This document shows, one piece after another, positions 24,162-32,660 of a DNA stretch of 64,000 nt. The DNA is from an uncultured Lachnospiraceae bacterium. Its GTDB lineage: Bacteria > Bacillota > Clostridia > Lachnospirales > Lachnospiraceae. Location of the stretch: NCBI GenBank assembly GCA_947626965.1, contig CANQUH010000001.1, positions 1 to 64,000 of the forward strand, read 5' to 3'. Numbering within the stretch: position 1 is the first letter of the stretch; each line of letters opens with the position of its first letter. The translations under genes were made by a program, and so were the position numbers. The notes beneath the pieces were generated by a model. It searched no databases, was not told where the DNA came from, and saw only the letters and a program-made list of their open reading frames with translations.

Positions 24162-26723
24162 ATGGCAGTATTGGAATCAGCGATGAACTGTGTAAACAGA
24201 GCGAAACCCTTACTAAAGAAAATGGTGCCTGCTCCGGTTTTGCGTAAAAGCAAACGATTGCTGCTGGGGCGCATCACAAAAGAGATCAGACAGCTTGAGC
24301 TTAGGCCTTTTGAGAAGGACGCTTTTCCGGCAGGGCTGAATCTGATCGGACCGATCGACGGCGCCACCGGACTGGGACAGAGTTTCCGGCTTGTGGAACG
24401 TGTGATCCGGGAGCTGGATATCCCTTATCTTATTTACAATTATGAGCAGAATACGAGAAATCGGGTCTCAGCAGAAGACTATGCGGAAAAAATCCGCGGG
24501 GAGCTGGTCTATTCAGTAAATCTCTGGCATGTGAATCCCTCGGATTTCGCGGAGGCATACGCGGTGATGGGGAAAACTTCGTTTGACCGCAGATACAATA
24601 TTGCCTACTGGCTGTGGGAGCTGGAGGATTTTCCGGATGAGTGGGTTCCGTATATCAATCTGCTGGATGAGATCTGGACACCGTCGGAATTTATCAGCAG
24701 GGCCATACGGAAAAAGACGGACAAGCCGGTGTATACGATTCCCTATCATGTCACGGCCGCGGCGGATACCGGAAAATATGGGCGGGAATATTTTGGCCTG
24801 CCGCAGGACAGGTTTTTGTTTCTGATGATGTATGACTGCCAGAGCATCAGTGAGCGCAAGAATCCAAAGGGAGTGATTCAGGCATTCAGAAAGGCGTTTC
24901 CTTTTGACCGGGCGGATGTCGGACTTGTGATCAAAGTCAATTCCGCGGATGAAAGGGAACTGGAGCTGATTAAGAAGAGTACCGGCGGGTATGAAAATAT
25001 ATATCTGATCACCAGGAATCTTGAAAGGATCGAGGTAAACAGCCTGGTTGCCGATGCCGATGTGTTTGTGTCGCTTCACCGTGCGGAGGGGTTTGGCCTT
25101 GTCCTGGCGGAAGCCATGCTGAACGGCGTTCCGGTGATCGCGACCGACTGGTCGGCAAACACGGAGTTTATGGATTCTGAATGTGCCTGTATGGTAAGCT
25201 GCCGTTTGAAGGAACTTGAAAAGGACTACCCTCCTTATAAAAAAGGAAACCGATGGGCGGATCCTTCGATTGAAGAAGCGGCGGAATATATGAAAAGACT
25301 TGCGGAGGATAAAGCATACTGCAGGCAGATGGCGGAGCGCGCGCAGGCGCACAGCAGAAACGTTCTCGGGATGGAAAAGGTGAAGAAACTTGCCGGGGAC
25401 CGGCTTCTGGAAATCCTGCGGGGAGATTCCCGGAACCACCTTTCGCAGGATGGTGCCGGCGGGCTGGATAGTGACTGTCTTTTGCAGGATGGTGCCGGCG
25501 GACACAGAGCGCACAAGGGCGGCAGAATGCGCATTGCGCTGGTGAATCAGCGGTATGGCATTGAGGTGAACGGAGGTTCCGAAACTTATACGAGACAGCT
25601 TGCCGAGCGCCTGACGGCACGATATGACGTGGAAGTGCTGACGACGAAGGCTCTTGATTATGATACCTGGGAGAATTATTACCGTGCGGATGAGGAACAG
25701 ATCAACGGGGTCCTGGTGCGCAGGTTTGATGTCGAAAAGCCAAGAAGCGCGGCGGGGATGAAGCTGTGTAACCGGATGAGGCGTTATCTGCCTCATGTCA
25801 GGAAATTTGCGGAAGAGTGGTGGATTGATGCCCAGGGACCGTATTCTCCGCGTCTGATCCGGTATATTGAACAGCATGCAGAGGATTATGCGGCAGTGAT
25901 TTTTGTGACGTATCTGTATTATCCTGCCGTGCGGGGGATTCCGCGGGCTGCAGAGCGTGCCGTTCTGATTCCTACCGCTCATGATGAACCTTATATTTAT
26001 TTTGAGATATTCCAGAATATTTTTCAGATGACCAGAGGGCTGATTTATCTGACACCGGAGGAGAAAGAATTTGTCGAGTCGATGTTTCCGGTATCTGAAA
26101 AGCCCTGCTGCGTCGCCGGGGCGGGTGTGGATCTGCCAGAACGGGTCAATCCGGACGATTTCCGGAAAAAATACGGAATTTACGGGGAATATCTGATCTA
26201 TGCCGGAAGAATCGACCCGGACAAAGGCTGCGGGGAGATGTTCCGGATCTTCCAGGATTACAGGGAGAAGCATCCGGATTCCGATCTGAAGCTGGTGCTT
26301 TTTGGAAAGGCGGCGATGGAAATCCCGCGCCATCCGGATATCGTTCCGCTGGGTTTTGTCTCAGAGGAGGACAAGTTTAACGGGATCAGCGGCGCCCGGG
26401 CTCTCTGGCTTCCGTCGCAGTATGAGAGTCTTTCGATTGTAGTGCTGGAGGCGCTGGCGCTTGGCAGGCCGGTTTTTGTCAATGGGAAATGCGGCGTGCT
26501 GAGAGGACATTGCGAACGCAGTCAGGCGGGGATTTATTATGAAGATGAGAAGGAGGCGGTCCGTCTCCTGGATAAGCTGTCCGGGATGGCAGAGGACAGG
26601 GAACTGCCGCGCAGGGCGAAGAACTATATCGAGCAGAATTATCAGTGGGATGCCATTCTTGAGAGGATCAGTGAGGTGATCGGCGTCTGCGCTGGGACAA
26701 TCATGGAGAAAAAAGATGAATAA
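24162..26723 (+). CDS. Two-domain glycosyltransferase (GT4-GT4 fusion)
   Basis: 853 residues with two complete GT-B units. The first (about 45-435) has VNLWHVNPSDF, YWLWELEDFPDEW and the donor motif SLHRAEGFGLVLAEAML. The second (from Met456) has ALVNQRYGIEVNGGSETYTR, FVTYLYYPAVRG, IPTAHDEPYIYF and PSQYESLSIVVLEALALG. It is a close paralogue of the separate gene at 31470-32660. Between them a 13-residue unit containing QDGAGG occurs twice, from a 39-bp tandem repeat. ATG at 24162 follows GGGGAGGAGG; the frame is open back to 24111. An internal start at 25527 with weak GGGCGG upstream could yield the second unit alone. Confidence 0.85.
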   Translation: MAVLESAMNCVNRAKPLLKKMVPAPVLRKSKRLLLGRITKEIRQLELRPFEKDAFPAGLNLIGPIDGATGLGQSFRLVERVIRELDIPYLIYNYEQNTRNRVSAEDYAEKIRGELVYSVNLWHVNPSDFAEAYAVMGKTSFDRRYNIAYWLWELEDFPDEWVPYINLLDEIWTPSEFISRAIRKKTDKPVYTIPYHVTAAADTGKYGREYFGLPQDRFLFLMMYDCQSISERKNPKGVIQAFRKAFPFDRADVGLVIKVNSADERELELIKKSTGGYENIYLITRNLERIEVNSLVADADVFVSLHRAEGFGLVLAEAMLNGVPVIATDWSANTEFMDSECACMVSCRLKELEKDYPPYKKGNRWADPSIEEAAEYMKRLAEDKAYCRQMAERAQAHSRNVLGMEKVKKLAGDRLLEILRGDSRNHLSQDGAGGLDSDCLLQDGAGGHRAHKGGRMRIALVNQRYGIEVNGGSETYTRQLAERLTARYDVEVLTTKALDYDTWENYYRADEEQINGVLVRRFDVEKPRSAAGMKLCNRMRRYLPHVRKFAEEWWIDAQGPYSPRLIRYIEQHAEDYAAVIFVTYLYYPAVRGIPRAAERAVLIPTAHDEPYIYFEIFQNIFQMTRGLIYLTPEEKEFVESMFPVSEKPCCVAGAGVDLPERVNPDDFRKKYGIYGEYLIYAGRIDPDKGCGEMFRIFQDYREKHPDSDLKLVLFGKAAMEIPRHPDIVPLGFVSEEDKFNGISGARALWLPSQYESLSIVVLEALALGRPVFVNGKCGVLRGHCERSQAGIYYEDEKEAVRLLDKLSGMAEDRELPRRAKNYIEQNYQWDAILERISEVIGVCAGTIMEKKDE
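25441..25501 (+). repeat. 39-bp period tandem repeat in the GT4-GT4 linker
   Basis: Two 22-bp units ending GCAGGATGGTGCCGGCGG begin at 25441 and 25480 and match at 21 of 22 bases. The period is 39 bp, 13 codons, so the frame is kept. Confidence 0.65.
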
Positions 26724-27492
26724 AATTCAGGAGATATATCATTATCGGACAATGATTGCCAGTCTGATCAAAAGGGACCTGAGGGGAAGGTATAAGGGCT
26801 CTGTGCTGGGATTTGCGTGGACTTTTTTAAATCCGCTGCTCCAGCTCGGGGTCTATACAGTTGTATTTTCCGTTATTATGAGATCCGGGATCGAGGATTA
26901 CTATCTGTTTTTGTTTGTGGCTCTGATTCCGTGGATTTTTTTCAGCTCGTCCCTGACCGGGGGAGCAAGCTGTATCATTTCGCAGAAGGAACTGGTGAAA
27001 AAGATCTATTTTCCCAGAGAGGTCCTTCCCATTTCGCTTGTCACCTGTCAGCTGGTAAATATGCTGCTGTCTATGATCGTGGTTTTTGCTGTTTTGCTGG
27101 TATCGGGAAAGGGAGTGAATCTGATCGCGCTCCCGTTTTTGATACCGGTCATTCTGGTGGAATACCTTCTTGCGCTGGGTATAGCGTTTATCTCCTCTTC
27201 CGTTACCGTTTATCTCAGAGACCTGGAACACATTCTGCTCATTGTCGCGATGGCATGGCAGTTCCTGACTCCGGTGATGTATTCGATTGATATGGTACCG
27301 GAAAGACTTCGGGCCGTATTCTGGATAAATCCAATGTCTTCTGTGATCGTCGCGTACCGTGATGTCTTGTATTATAAACAGATTCCTCGTCTGAACACGC
27401 TTCTGACCGCAGCAGGGCTCGGCCTTATTTTGCTGGCGGCAGGCTGGATGCTGTTCGGGAGACTGGAACGTCATTTCGCGGAGGAATTGTGA
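26716..27492 (+). CDS. wzm: Polysaccharide ABC exporter permease
   Basis: The ABC-2 type permease of a Wzm/TagG class exporter that moves lipid-linked glycan across the membrane. It has 258 residues with six membrane spans. The N-terminus has LIKRDLRGRYKGSVLGFAWTF, the classic amphipathic entry segment, and later YLRDLEHILLIVAMAWQFLTPVMY. It overlaps the gene before it by 8 nt, and its stop codon lies within the start region of the ATPase gene. Confidence 0.92.
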   Translation: MNKIQEIYHYRTMIASLIKRDLRGRYKGSVLGFAWTFLNPLLQLGVYTVVFSVIMRSGIEDYYLFLFVALIPWIFFSSSLTGGASCIISQKELVKKIYFPREVLPISLVTCQLVNMLLSMIVVFAVLLVSGKGVNLIALPFLIPVILVEYLLALGIAFISSSVTVYLRDLEHILLIVAMAWQFLTPVMYSIDMVPERLRAVFWINPMSSVIVAYRDVLYYKQIPRLNTLLTAAGLGLILLAAGWMLFGRLERHFAEEL

Positions 27493-28832
27493 TGGAAGCC
27501 ATGATGAATGAGGAGAACATGATTGAGGTCAGAGACCTGAAAAAGGGATTTAAGATATATCCAGACAAGGGAAGCACGATCAAGGAGAAACTGCTTTTCG
27601 TGAACCGGAGGAAGTATGAAAGGCGGGAGGTCCTTCGGGGCATCAGCTTTTCCGTGAAACGGGGAGAGGCAGTCGGTCTGATCGGGCACAACGGCTGCGG
27701 GAAGAGCACGACGCTGAAGCTGCTGTCCAGAATCATGTATCCCGACAGCGGACAGATTGTGATGCGGGGCCGCGTTTCCAGCCTGATCGAGCTTGGAGCC
27801 GGGTTTCATCCGGATATGAGCGGACGGGAAAACATATACATCAACGCGTCGATTTTCGGCCTGACAAAGAAGGAGATTGACCGGCGGCTCGAGGACATCA
27901 TTGAATTTTCTGAACTGGAAGAGTTTATCGACAATCCGGTGCGGACTTATTCGTCCGGCATGTACATGCGCCTGGCCTTTTCCGTGGCGATCAATGTGGA
28001 CGCGGATATTCTGCTGGTGGATGAAATTCTTGCTGTGGGAGATGTGAGCTTTCAGGAGAAGTGTTTTGACCGGATGAGGGAGATCAAGGCGATGGGTACG
28101 ACGATCGTGATCGTATCGCATGCTCTTCCACAGATCGAGCAGATCTGCGAGCGCACGATCTGGATTGACAACGGTGTGATTCGCGATGAAGGGATTCCCA
28201 AGTACGTTCATGAACATTATCTGAGGGAAATGGAGAATAAGCGGCTGGAAATCCTGGGGAAGGAGGAACAGAGAAAAGCGGAGGCGTCTGCTTCAGCGCA
28301 GAAGGATGATAATGAGAAAAAAGGGAAATCTGAAGGACAGGGAGAAGAACTTCCGTCTTTCTGCAGCCCTCTTTCGATCCGCATAGGAAATAAAAAGATT
28401 CAGTTTACCGATGTGAAGCTGATGGATACCGGCGGTCGGGAGAAAACGGTCTTTAAAAGCGGGGAACCTTTTGTTGTGCAGATGGATTACAAAAGCGATG
28501 AACAGGGATTGTCGGGAAATTTCGGGATCGGGATTTTCCGTGACGACGGCGTCCACGCTTACGGGACGAATACGCTGATCGAACATGACAGCCTGGTTCC
28601 CATCCGGATGGAGGGAAGGGTTGTCGTCACAGTGACGGACAACTGTCTGCTGCCCGCGCGCTATATGCTGGATGTCGCGATTCACTCGGAGGATGGGATC
28701 CGGTACGACGACATCCGCAATATTATCCCGTTCAGGATTACGGCGAACAAGAAAGACATCGGCGTGTGCAGGCTGGATAATTTCTGGACGGTGGATGGAA
28801 AACTTATGGAAAAGAGAAAATATGAGGACTAA
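27492..28832 (+). CDS. wzt: Polysaccharide ABC exporter ATPase with C-terminal glycan-binding-type domain
   Basis: The ATPase partner of Wzm, 446 residues. Walker A is GLIGHNGCGKSTTLKLL near 60-75, then ELGAGFHPDMSGREN, the signature YSSGMYMRLAFSVAI, and Walker B ILLVDEILAVGD. A charged linker near 260-290 (KAEASASAQKDDNEKKG) leads to a domain of about 150 residues (IQFTDVKLMDTGG; YMLDVAIHSEDG; DNFWTVDG) typical of Wzt proteins that recognise a modified chain end. ATG at 27492 has GGAGG 7 nt upstream; GTG at 27489 is an alternative. The FkbM methyltransferase gene follows, which fits recognition of a methylated end. Confidence 0.92.
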   Translation: MEAMMNEENMIEVRDLKKGFKIYPDKGSTIKEKLLFVNRRKYERREVLRGISFSVKRGEAVGLIGHNGCGKSTTLKLLSRIMYPDSGQIVMRGRVSSLIELGAGFHPDMSGRENIYINASIFGLTKKEIDRRLEDIIEFSELEEFIDNPVRTYSSGMYMRLAFSVAINVDADILLVDEILAVGDVSFQEKCFDRMREIKAMGTTIVIVSHALPQIEQICERTIWIDNGVIRDEGIPKYVHEHYLREMENKRLEILGKEEQRKAEASASAQKDDNEKKGKSEGQGEELPSFCSPLSIRIGNKKIQFTDVKLMDTGGREKTVFKSGEPFVVQMDYKSDEQGLSGNFGIGIFRDDGVHAYGTNTLIEHDSLVPIRMEGRVVVTVTDNCLLPARYMLDVAIHSEDGIRYDDIRNIIPFRITANKKDIGVCRLDNFWTVDGKLMEKRKYED

Positions 28833-28844
28833 CTGGGGGAAGAC

Positions 28845-29783
28845 ATGAGGAGCAATTTACAATTACTGAAGACGAAACTGAGGGGACATAAGGGAGAAAG
28901 AATACGGCAGGTCCAGGAACGCCTGGACCGGATAGAGGCACAGCTTTCCACGGAATATGAGAACGAAAAACTGAAGATCAGACAGAACCAGCAGAGGCTG
29001 GATAATCTGGAAAGAATGATTCCTCAGTGCCAGAGGGAACTGAACGCCCTTTTTGCGGCTGCTCAGGAAAGTGGGGTTCCTGTCAGACGTTTTAATTTTC
29101 TGGATAAGAGAACGAACGCGCAGAGCGGAGAAGACGCGATTCTGGCGTACACTGTTTCAAGGCTCGGAATCCCGCTTGAAAAGTGTACGTATCTGGATCT
29201 GGGCGCAAACCGTCCGGTGGAAGGATCCAATACAAACTTTTTTTACACGCAGGGAGCGAGAGGAATTCTGGTGGAGGCAAATCCGGAACTGATTCCTGCG
29301 CTTAACAGGGAACGTTCTGAGGATGTGATCATCAACAGATGCATTGACACAGAAGATGGAAAGACGATTGAGTTTATTGTCATGACAGAGGACGGCCTTT
29401 CAACGGTCGATGAGGAGGAAGCCCTGGAGGTGACAAAAATTAATCCGGGGATTCAGATAAAACAGAGGGTGCAGGTGGAGAGTATCTCGATCAACTCGAT
29501 CATGGAGAAATATTTCGCGGACAGACCTCTGGTGATTTGTTCCATCGATATTGAGGGGAAGGATCTGGAGATTCTTCAGTCGATTGATTTTGAGAAATAC
29601 AGGCCGCTTCTTCTGGTAATAGAGATGATCCCGTACTCCAATGAGCTGGCTGTCTGCGAGAAGAATATGGACATTTACAACTATATGCGCTCGGTGGGCT
29701 ATGAAGAGTATGCGTTTACGGGGATTAATTCAATCTTTATTGACAGAAAAGCGCTGCAGGAGAAATGGAAATATAAATTTTAG
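28845..29783 (+). CDS. FkbM family methyltransferase with N-terminal coiled coil
   Basis: A SAM-dependent O-methyltransferase, 312 residues. Residues about 15-70 are a heptad-rich helix (VQERLDRIEAQLSTEYENEK; RLDNLERMIPQCQREL). The FkbM domain follows: SGEDAILAYTVSRLG, the SAM loop YLDLGANRPVEGSNTNFF, GILVEANPEL and SIDIEGKDLEILQSI. It is 12 nt after wzt and before a second coiled-coil gene. Inference: it may methylate the growing glycan, perhaps its end. The coiled coil is not part of the plain FkbM family. Confidence 0.82.
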   Translation: MRSNLQLLKTKLRGHKGERIRQVQERLDRIEAQLSTEYENEKLKIRQNQQRLDNLERMIPQCQRELNALFAAAQESGVPVRRFNFLDKRTNAQSGEDAILAYTVSRLGIPLEKCTYLDLGANRPVEGSNTNFFYTQGARGILVEANPELIPALNRERSEDVIINRCIDTEDGKTIEFIVMTEDGLSTVDEEEALEVTKINPGIQIKQRVQVESISINSIMEKYFADRPLVICSIDIEGKDLEILQSIDFEKYRPLLLVIEMIPYSNELAVCEKNMDIYNYMRSVGYEEYAFTGINSIFIDRKALQEKWKYKF

Positions 29784-29829
29784 ACAGGTTTTTTGAAACA
29801 GAGAACAGCATGCAGGGAAGGTGAATAAG

Positions 29830-30312
29830 ATGAACGATAATTTGGAGACCGGCAGTCTGGAAGTGAATATAGAAGAGATTATTCAGGAGATCCGAAGAGA
29901 GATTCGGGAGAAAGGATATAAGGAGACGGATCTGAGCTTCAGCGATATACCGATGCCGGCGGTACAGCAGCCCCCGGCGTTTTCCCCGGAACACATGGAG
30001 GAAGATCTGCAGAATATTCTGGATCATCTGAACGCGAATCATCTGCATGATATTATGCTGCCGTTCCAGTCCTCCAATCCGGCTGCGTCTGTCATTAAGA
30101 AAATGATCCAGAAGATGGTTCGGTTTCTGTTTTATCCGGTTCTGGCACAGCAGAACACGGTCAACAGCAATGTGGTAAATGCCCTGAATATTCTGGCGGC
30201 AAAGGCCGAGACGGAAAACGGGTCAGAGCAGGTGATTGCAGAACTGCAGGAGAGAGTAAAAACGCTGGAAGCGGAGGTTGCCAGGCTGAAGAGTCAGGAA
30301 GTTCGGAAATAG
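29830..30312 (+). CDS. Coiled-coil protein of unknown function in the glycan locus
   Basis: A 160-residue soluble protein not matched to a named family. The N-terminus is helical and charged (VNIEEIIQEIRREIREKGY), the middle is Pro-rich (MPAVQQPPAFSPEHM) with a semi-hydrophobic stretch MIQKMVRFLFYPVLAQ near 100, and the C-terminus is a clear coiled coil (VIAELQERVKTLEAEVARLKSQ). ATG at 29830 follows GGGAAGGTG; a GTG at 29821 is in frame. Its place between the FkbM and GT4 genes suggests a scaffold or length-control role, which is only inferred. Confidence 0.6.
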   Translation: MNDNLETGSLEVNIEEIIQEIRREIREKGYKETDLSFSDIPMPAVQQPPAFSPEHMEEDLQNILDHLNANHLHDIMLPFQSSNPAASVIKKMIQKMVRFLFYPVLAQQNTVNSNVVNALNILAAKAETENGSEQVIAELQERVKTLEAEVARLKSQEVRK

Positions 30313-30347
30313 AAGGGCGAAATAATCAGGAAATGGATGGATGTGCA

Positions 30348-31448
30348 ATGAGAGTGGTACAGCTTCTGCCGACTTTGTCATACGGAGACGGCGTAGGCAA
30401 TGATGTTCTGGCGATTGACAGGATTTTAAAAGAAAACAGGTACGATACGATGATCTACGCGGAGAATATTGACAGCCGCATAGATCCGGGAATTGCCCGG
30501 TATTTCAGTAAAATGCCCGGGATGGGAGAGGACGATATTATTCTCTATCATTTATCGACAGGAACACAGCTTAATTACAGGCTGCCAAAGCTCGGAGGCA
30601 GGAAGATCATTGTTTACCACAACAATACGCCGCCAAAGTGGTTTGCGCCGTACGATAAAAGGGCGGAGGCCTTGTCGCAGAAGGGGATCAGGGGAATCAG
30701 ACATCTGGCGGGAAGTGCCGAATACTGCCTGGCAGACTCTTCTTTCAACAAGGAGGATCTGATCCGGAACGGGTACCGCTGTGACATCGATGTCCTGCCG
30801 ATTCTCATACCATTCGATGATTATAAAAAAAGACCTGACGAGAAAGTGCTTGGAAGATACCGGAATGACGGATACACAAACATTGTGTTTACCGGGCGGA
30901 TCACCCCGAATAAAAGACAGGAGGATGTGATCGAGACATTTTTCTATTACAAGAAGTATTATAATCCGAGGTCGCGCCTGTTTCTGGTAGGCTCCTGGAA
31001 CGGGATGGAGCGGTACTACAGGAGACTTGAGGATTATGTGGAGAAACTTGGTGTGGAGGATGTGTATTTTACAGGTCACATCAGATTTGAGGCGATTCTT
31101 GCGTACTACAGTCTCGCGGATGTATTTCTTTGCATGAGCGGGCATGAAGGATTCTGCATTCCTCTGCTGGAGGCGATGAGTTTTGATGTCCCGATTGTCG
31201 CCTGCTGTGAGGCGGCGGTTACAGAGACGCTTGGAGGAAGCGGGCTCGGCATGAAAGAGAGAGATACGCTTCTCGCGGCAGGTCTTGTCAACCGGGTAGT
31301 GACGGACCGGAAGCTTCGGGAGAATGTGATTCGTGCGCAGCAGGAGAGACTGGCCGATTTTGATACTCAGAAAGTGAGCGGAAAATTTCTGGAATATCTG
31401 GAGAAGTTTATCAAAAAGAAAAAACAGGGGTTCCGGATGTCAAATTAG
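30348..31448 (+). CDS. GT4 family glycosyltransferase
   Basis: A 366-residue GT-B transferase. It opens VVQLLPTLSYGDGVGNDVLA, then YHNNTPPKWFAPYDKRAE, NIVFTGRITPNKRQEDVIE and the donor motif MSGHEGFCIPLLEAMSFDVP. There are no membrane spans. ATG at 30348 gives the family N-terminus; ATG at 30333, five codons earlier, is possible. It follows the coiled-coil gene by about 35 nt. Confidence 0.87.
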   Translation: MRVVQLLPTLSYGDGVGNDVLAIDRILKENRYDTMIYAENIDSRIDPGIARYFSKMPGMGEDDIILYHLSTGTQLNYRLPKLGGRKIIVYHNNTPPKWFAPYDKRAEALSQKGIRGIRHLAGSAEYCLADSSFNKEDLIRNGYRCDIDVLPILIPFDDYKKRPDEKVLGRYRNDGYTNIVFTGRITPNKRQEDVIETFFYYKKYYNPRSRLFLVGSWNGMERYYRRLEDYVEKLGVEDVYFTGHIRFEAILAYYSLADVFLCMSGHEGFCIPLLEAMSFDVPIVACCEAAVTETLGGSGLGMKERDTLLAAGLVNRVVTDRKLRENVIRAQQERLADFDTQKVSGKFLEYLEKFIKKKKQGFRMSN

Positions 31449-31469
31449 AAAAGGGTGAAGGGCGGCTTT

Positions 31470-32660
31470 ATGAAAAAAATTGCTTTTATCAATCAAAGAT
31501 ACGGGCTGGAAGTAAACGGCGGTTCGGAGTATTATACGCGTCTGATGGCAGAACATCTGCGGGGAACTTATGAGATTGAGATCCTCACAACGAAGGCCGT
31601 GGACCATGTCACCTGGGCGAATTACTACAAATGTGATGAGGAAGAGATCAACGGGATCAAAGTCCGCAGATTTCCTGTGACGGAGGAGCGGAATATGGAA
31701 CGTTTTGGCCCGCTGAACGCCAGAATGATGGCCACCCGGAGGCATAAGGAAGAGGATGAACTTGCCTGGATCCATGCGCAGGGGCCGGTCTGTCCGGATC
31801 TGATCAGATATATCCGGGATCACCAGGATGAATACGATGTTTTTGTTTTTGTGACTTATCTGTACTATACGACCTGCGTGGGCATACTGGAAGTTCCGCA
31901 GAAAGCAGTGCTGATTCCGACGGCCCATGACGAGCCTTGTATCTATTTTGACTACTATAAAAAAGTTTTCAATGCGCCGAAGGCCATTATTTTCCTGACG
32001 GAGGAGGAGAGGGCTTTTGTTCAGAAGAAATTCCGCAATCAGCAGATCAGAAATGATGTGATGGCGGTGAGCATCGATGTTCCTGCCGATGTCAGCGCGG
32101 AACGTTTCCTTGAAGCGCGCAAAGTGAAGAATTACATCACTTATGTGGGCCGGATTGAGGAGGCTAAGGGCTGTGCGGTGCTGTTTCAGTATTTTCTTGA
32201 GTATAAAAAGAGAAATCCGAATGACCTGAAGCTGGTTTTGATGGGAAAAGCGGCGATGGGTATTCCGCAGCACGAGGATATCATCAGCCTTGGTTTTGTC
32301 AGTGAGCAGGAAAAGTTTGACGGGATCCAGGGGGCGAAAGCGCTGATCCTCCCGTCCTCATTTGAGAGCCTCTCGATCTCTGTCCTTGAGGCGATGACGC
32401 TCGGCGTGCCGGTGATTGTCAACGGGAAATGTGAAGTGCTCAAAGGGCACTGCGTCCGCAGCAATGCAGGTTTTTATTACAACACGTACTTTGAGTTTGA
32501 GGGAGAACTGAATTATCTGCTGTCCCACAGACCGGAAGCGGAGAAGATGGGGAAAAACGGCATGGAGTATATCGAGCGGGATTACACCTGGGAGAAGATC
32601 ATCCCGAGGTTCGAGCGGATTATAGACAGTGTACAGGCGGAAGAAAATCATGGGCAGTAA
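31470..32660 (+). CDS. GT4 family glycosyltransferase, paralogue of the second domain at 25527-26723
   Basis: A 396-residue GT-B transferase. FINQRYGLEVNGGSEYYTR, FVTYLYYTTCVG, IPTAHDEPCIYF, YVGRIEEAKGCAVLFQYF and SSFESLSISVLEAMTLG align motif by motif with the C-terminal unit of the double GT4 protein, showing a local duplication. ATG at 31470 follows GAAGGGCGG; GTG at 31455 is in frame. It overlaps the acyltransferase gene by 11 nt. Confidence 0.87.
   Translation: MKKIAFINQRYGLEVNGGSEYYTRLMAEHLRGTYEIEILTTKAVDHVTWANYYKCDEEEINGIKVRRFPVTEERNMERFGPLNARMMATRRHKEEDELAWIHAQGPVCPDLIRYIRDHQDEYDVFVFVTYLYYTTCVGILEVPQKAVLIPTAHDEPCIYFDYYKKVFNAPKAIIFLTEEERAFVQKKFRNQQIRNDVMAVSIDVPADVSAERFLEARKVKNYITYVGRIEEAKGCAVLFQYFLEYKKRNPNDLKLVLMGKAAMGIPQHEDIISLGFVSEQEKFDGIQGAKALILPSSFESLSISVLEAMTLGVPVIVNGKCEVLKGHCVRSNAGFYYNTYFEFEGELNYLLSHRPEAEKMGKNGMEYIERDYTWEKIIPRFERIIDSVQAEENHGQ

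Noticed and set aside
25441..25501. CRISPR-like repeat
   Set aside because: Only two units, in frame inside a coding sequence, with no cas genes.
24513..26333. Minus-strand ORF of 606 codons inside the double glycosyltransferase gene
   Set aside because: Its length comes from few antisense stop codons in GC-rich code; the plus strand carries clear GT4 motifs throughout.
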